A stretch of 13,589 nucleotides of DNA, taken from NCBI GenBank assembly GCA_050115555.1, contig JASFQI010000113.1:1-13589 (forward strand). Direction: 5' to 3'. This stretch comes from JASFQI01 sp050115555. GTDB taxonomy: Bacteria; Desulfobacterota; DSM-4660; Desulfatiglandales; HGW-15. Positions 13,256-13,589 of this stretch are shown in pieces (the stretch's first letter is position 1; the number at the start of each line of letters is the position of its first letter). The notes under the pieces are model-generated. The model made no database searches. It saw only the letters and a program-made list of their open reading frames with translations, and was not told where the DNA came from. The position numbers and the translations under genes were made by a program.

Positions 13256-13387
13256 CGTTGCAGGTTTCAGCGCGATGGAACGGAAAAACGAAACATGCCT
13301 AAACCAGAGAGGCTTGGCCAGACCATAGTTCATTCCGCCCGCGCGCGAACCCGGGGAGATTCGATGTGACCGGAGCGTGGCAGCGGC

Positions 13388-13589
13388 ATGGAGAGGCCGA
13401 GGGCGAGGAACTCCAACCCGAGGGCCATTCGTACGATGAACACCAGGAGCGACCTCCCCGAAGACCCTTCCCGCGGGACCAGGGAGGCCGAGTCAAGACA
13501 CGCAGGGAAATGGGGTGCCATGATGGCCGTGGGGCTGAGCATCTTCATGGCCACCCTGGACGTCAACATTGTCAACGTGTCCCTGCCCA
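13388..13589 (+). CDS. DHA2-type (EmrB/QacA-like) MFS exporter, N-terminal part, cut by the window edge
   Basis: Open frame running off the right edge (67 codons seen). After a hydrophilic, Arg-rich N-terminal stretch of about 42 residues it enters WGAMMAVGLSIFMATLDVNI followed by VNVSLP, the first transmembrane helix and signature of the 14-helix DHA2 drug exporter family (usual form: FMATLDxxIVNVALP). Members expel drugs or toxic organics across the inner membrane, often with a partner periplasmic adaptor. ATG 13388 is the most upstream start in frame; ATG 13436 (GAGGG about 11 bases ahead) would give a shorter tail closer to the family norm. The terminator and hairpins 135 bases upstream may control it. 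Confidence 0.8.
   Translation, partial: MERPRARNSNPRAIRTMNTRSDLPEDPSRGTREAESRHAGKWGAMMAVGLSIFMATLDVNIVNVSLP

Larger units (their letters stand above)
12828..13387. other. Long intergenic region between the divergent mod operon and MFS exporter gene
   Basis: About 560 bases without a convincing coding frame. The left half holds the mod promoter and leader candidates. The palindrome CGTTAACG lies at 13028-13035, just outside the -35 box, and could be an operator. The right half reads as structured RNA on the + strand: GGAA..GTGC-TTGATC-GCAC..TTCC at 13138-13166, GG(t)AAAAAT/ATTTTTCC at 13174-13200, then the terminator at 13226. No tRNA, CRISPR or insertion sequence is seen. Confidence 0.6.

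Noticed and set aside
13069..13369. Several short overlapping open frames in the intergenic region
   Set aside because: No ribosome sites, no recognisable motifs, and they overlap a strong terminator and hairpins.
1..13589. CRISPR arrays, insertion sequences, rRNA genes
   Set aside because: No regularly spaced direct repeats, transposase motifs, terminal inverted repeats or rRNA-like sequence were seen on either strand.

Overview
The window looks like the chromosome of an anaerobic, fairly GC-rich member of the Desulfobacterota (former Deltaproteobacteria), probably a sulfate reducer or syntroph related to the Syntrophobacter/Desulfacinum group. This rests on the gene content: a flavodiiron protein, ferredoxin-linked thiol reductase, rubrerythrin-type ferritin, homologues of Desulfovibrio DVU0298 and DVU0772, a Mo/W transporter and a selenoprotein. 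The lineage is inferred from protein character, not from a search.

Left part (1-4690, + strand): an oxygen and peroxide defence region. It starts with a flavodiiron oxygen reductase (53-1237). Next is a peroxiredoxin (1298-2020) whose peroxidatic cysteine codon is an in-frame TGA followed by a SECIS-like hairpin, so it is almost certainly a selenoprotein and would be split or called a pseudogene by ordinary annotation. After a strong hairpin comes a tight run with overlapping start/stop codons: a Cys-rich mini-protein, a single-cluster ferredoxin, a DVU0298-like helical-repeat protein with an apparent frameshift near its start, a rhodanese-ferritin fusion, a glutaredoxin, and a stand-alone ferredoxin:thioredoxin reductase catalytic chain. 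A plausible chain is ferredoxin -> FTR -> glutaredoxin -> Sec-peroxiredoxin, with the flavodiiron and ferritin-like proteins removing O2 and peroxide in parallel.

Middle part (4691-10158): an MFS permease (+); a short AT-richer stretch carrying a small exported protein with three TGYTGG repeats (+); a DVU0772-like protein (-); an iron-type alcohol dehydrogenase with altered metal-site residues (-); a Nudix hydrolase (+); and an SRPBCC protein (-). The last two converge on a terminator-like hairpin that works on both strands. This stretch looks like separate accessory units, not one pathway.

Right part (10159-13589): a three-gene molybdate/tungstate ABC transporter operon on the - strand (modA-modB-modC order of transcription). 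It is followed by about 560 bases without a clear gene, which hold the operon's leader and, on the + strand, a series of hairpins ending in an excellent intrinsic terminator with no ORF in front of it. The window ends inside the first transmembrane region of a + strand DHA2-type MFS exporter.
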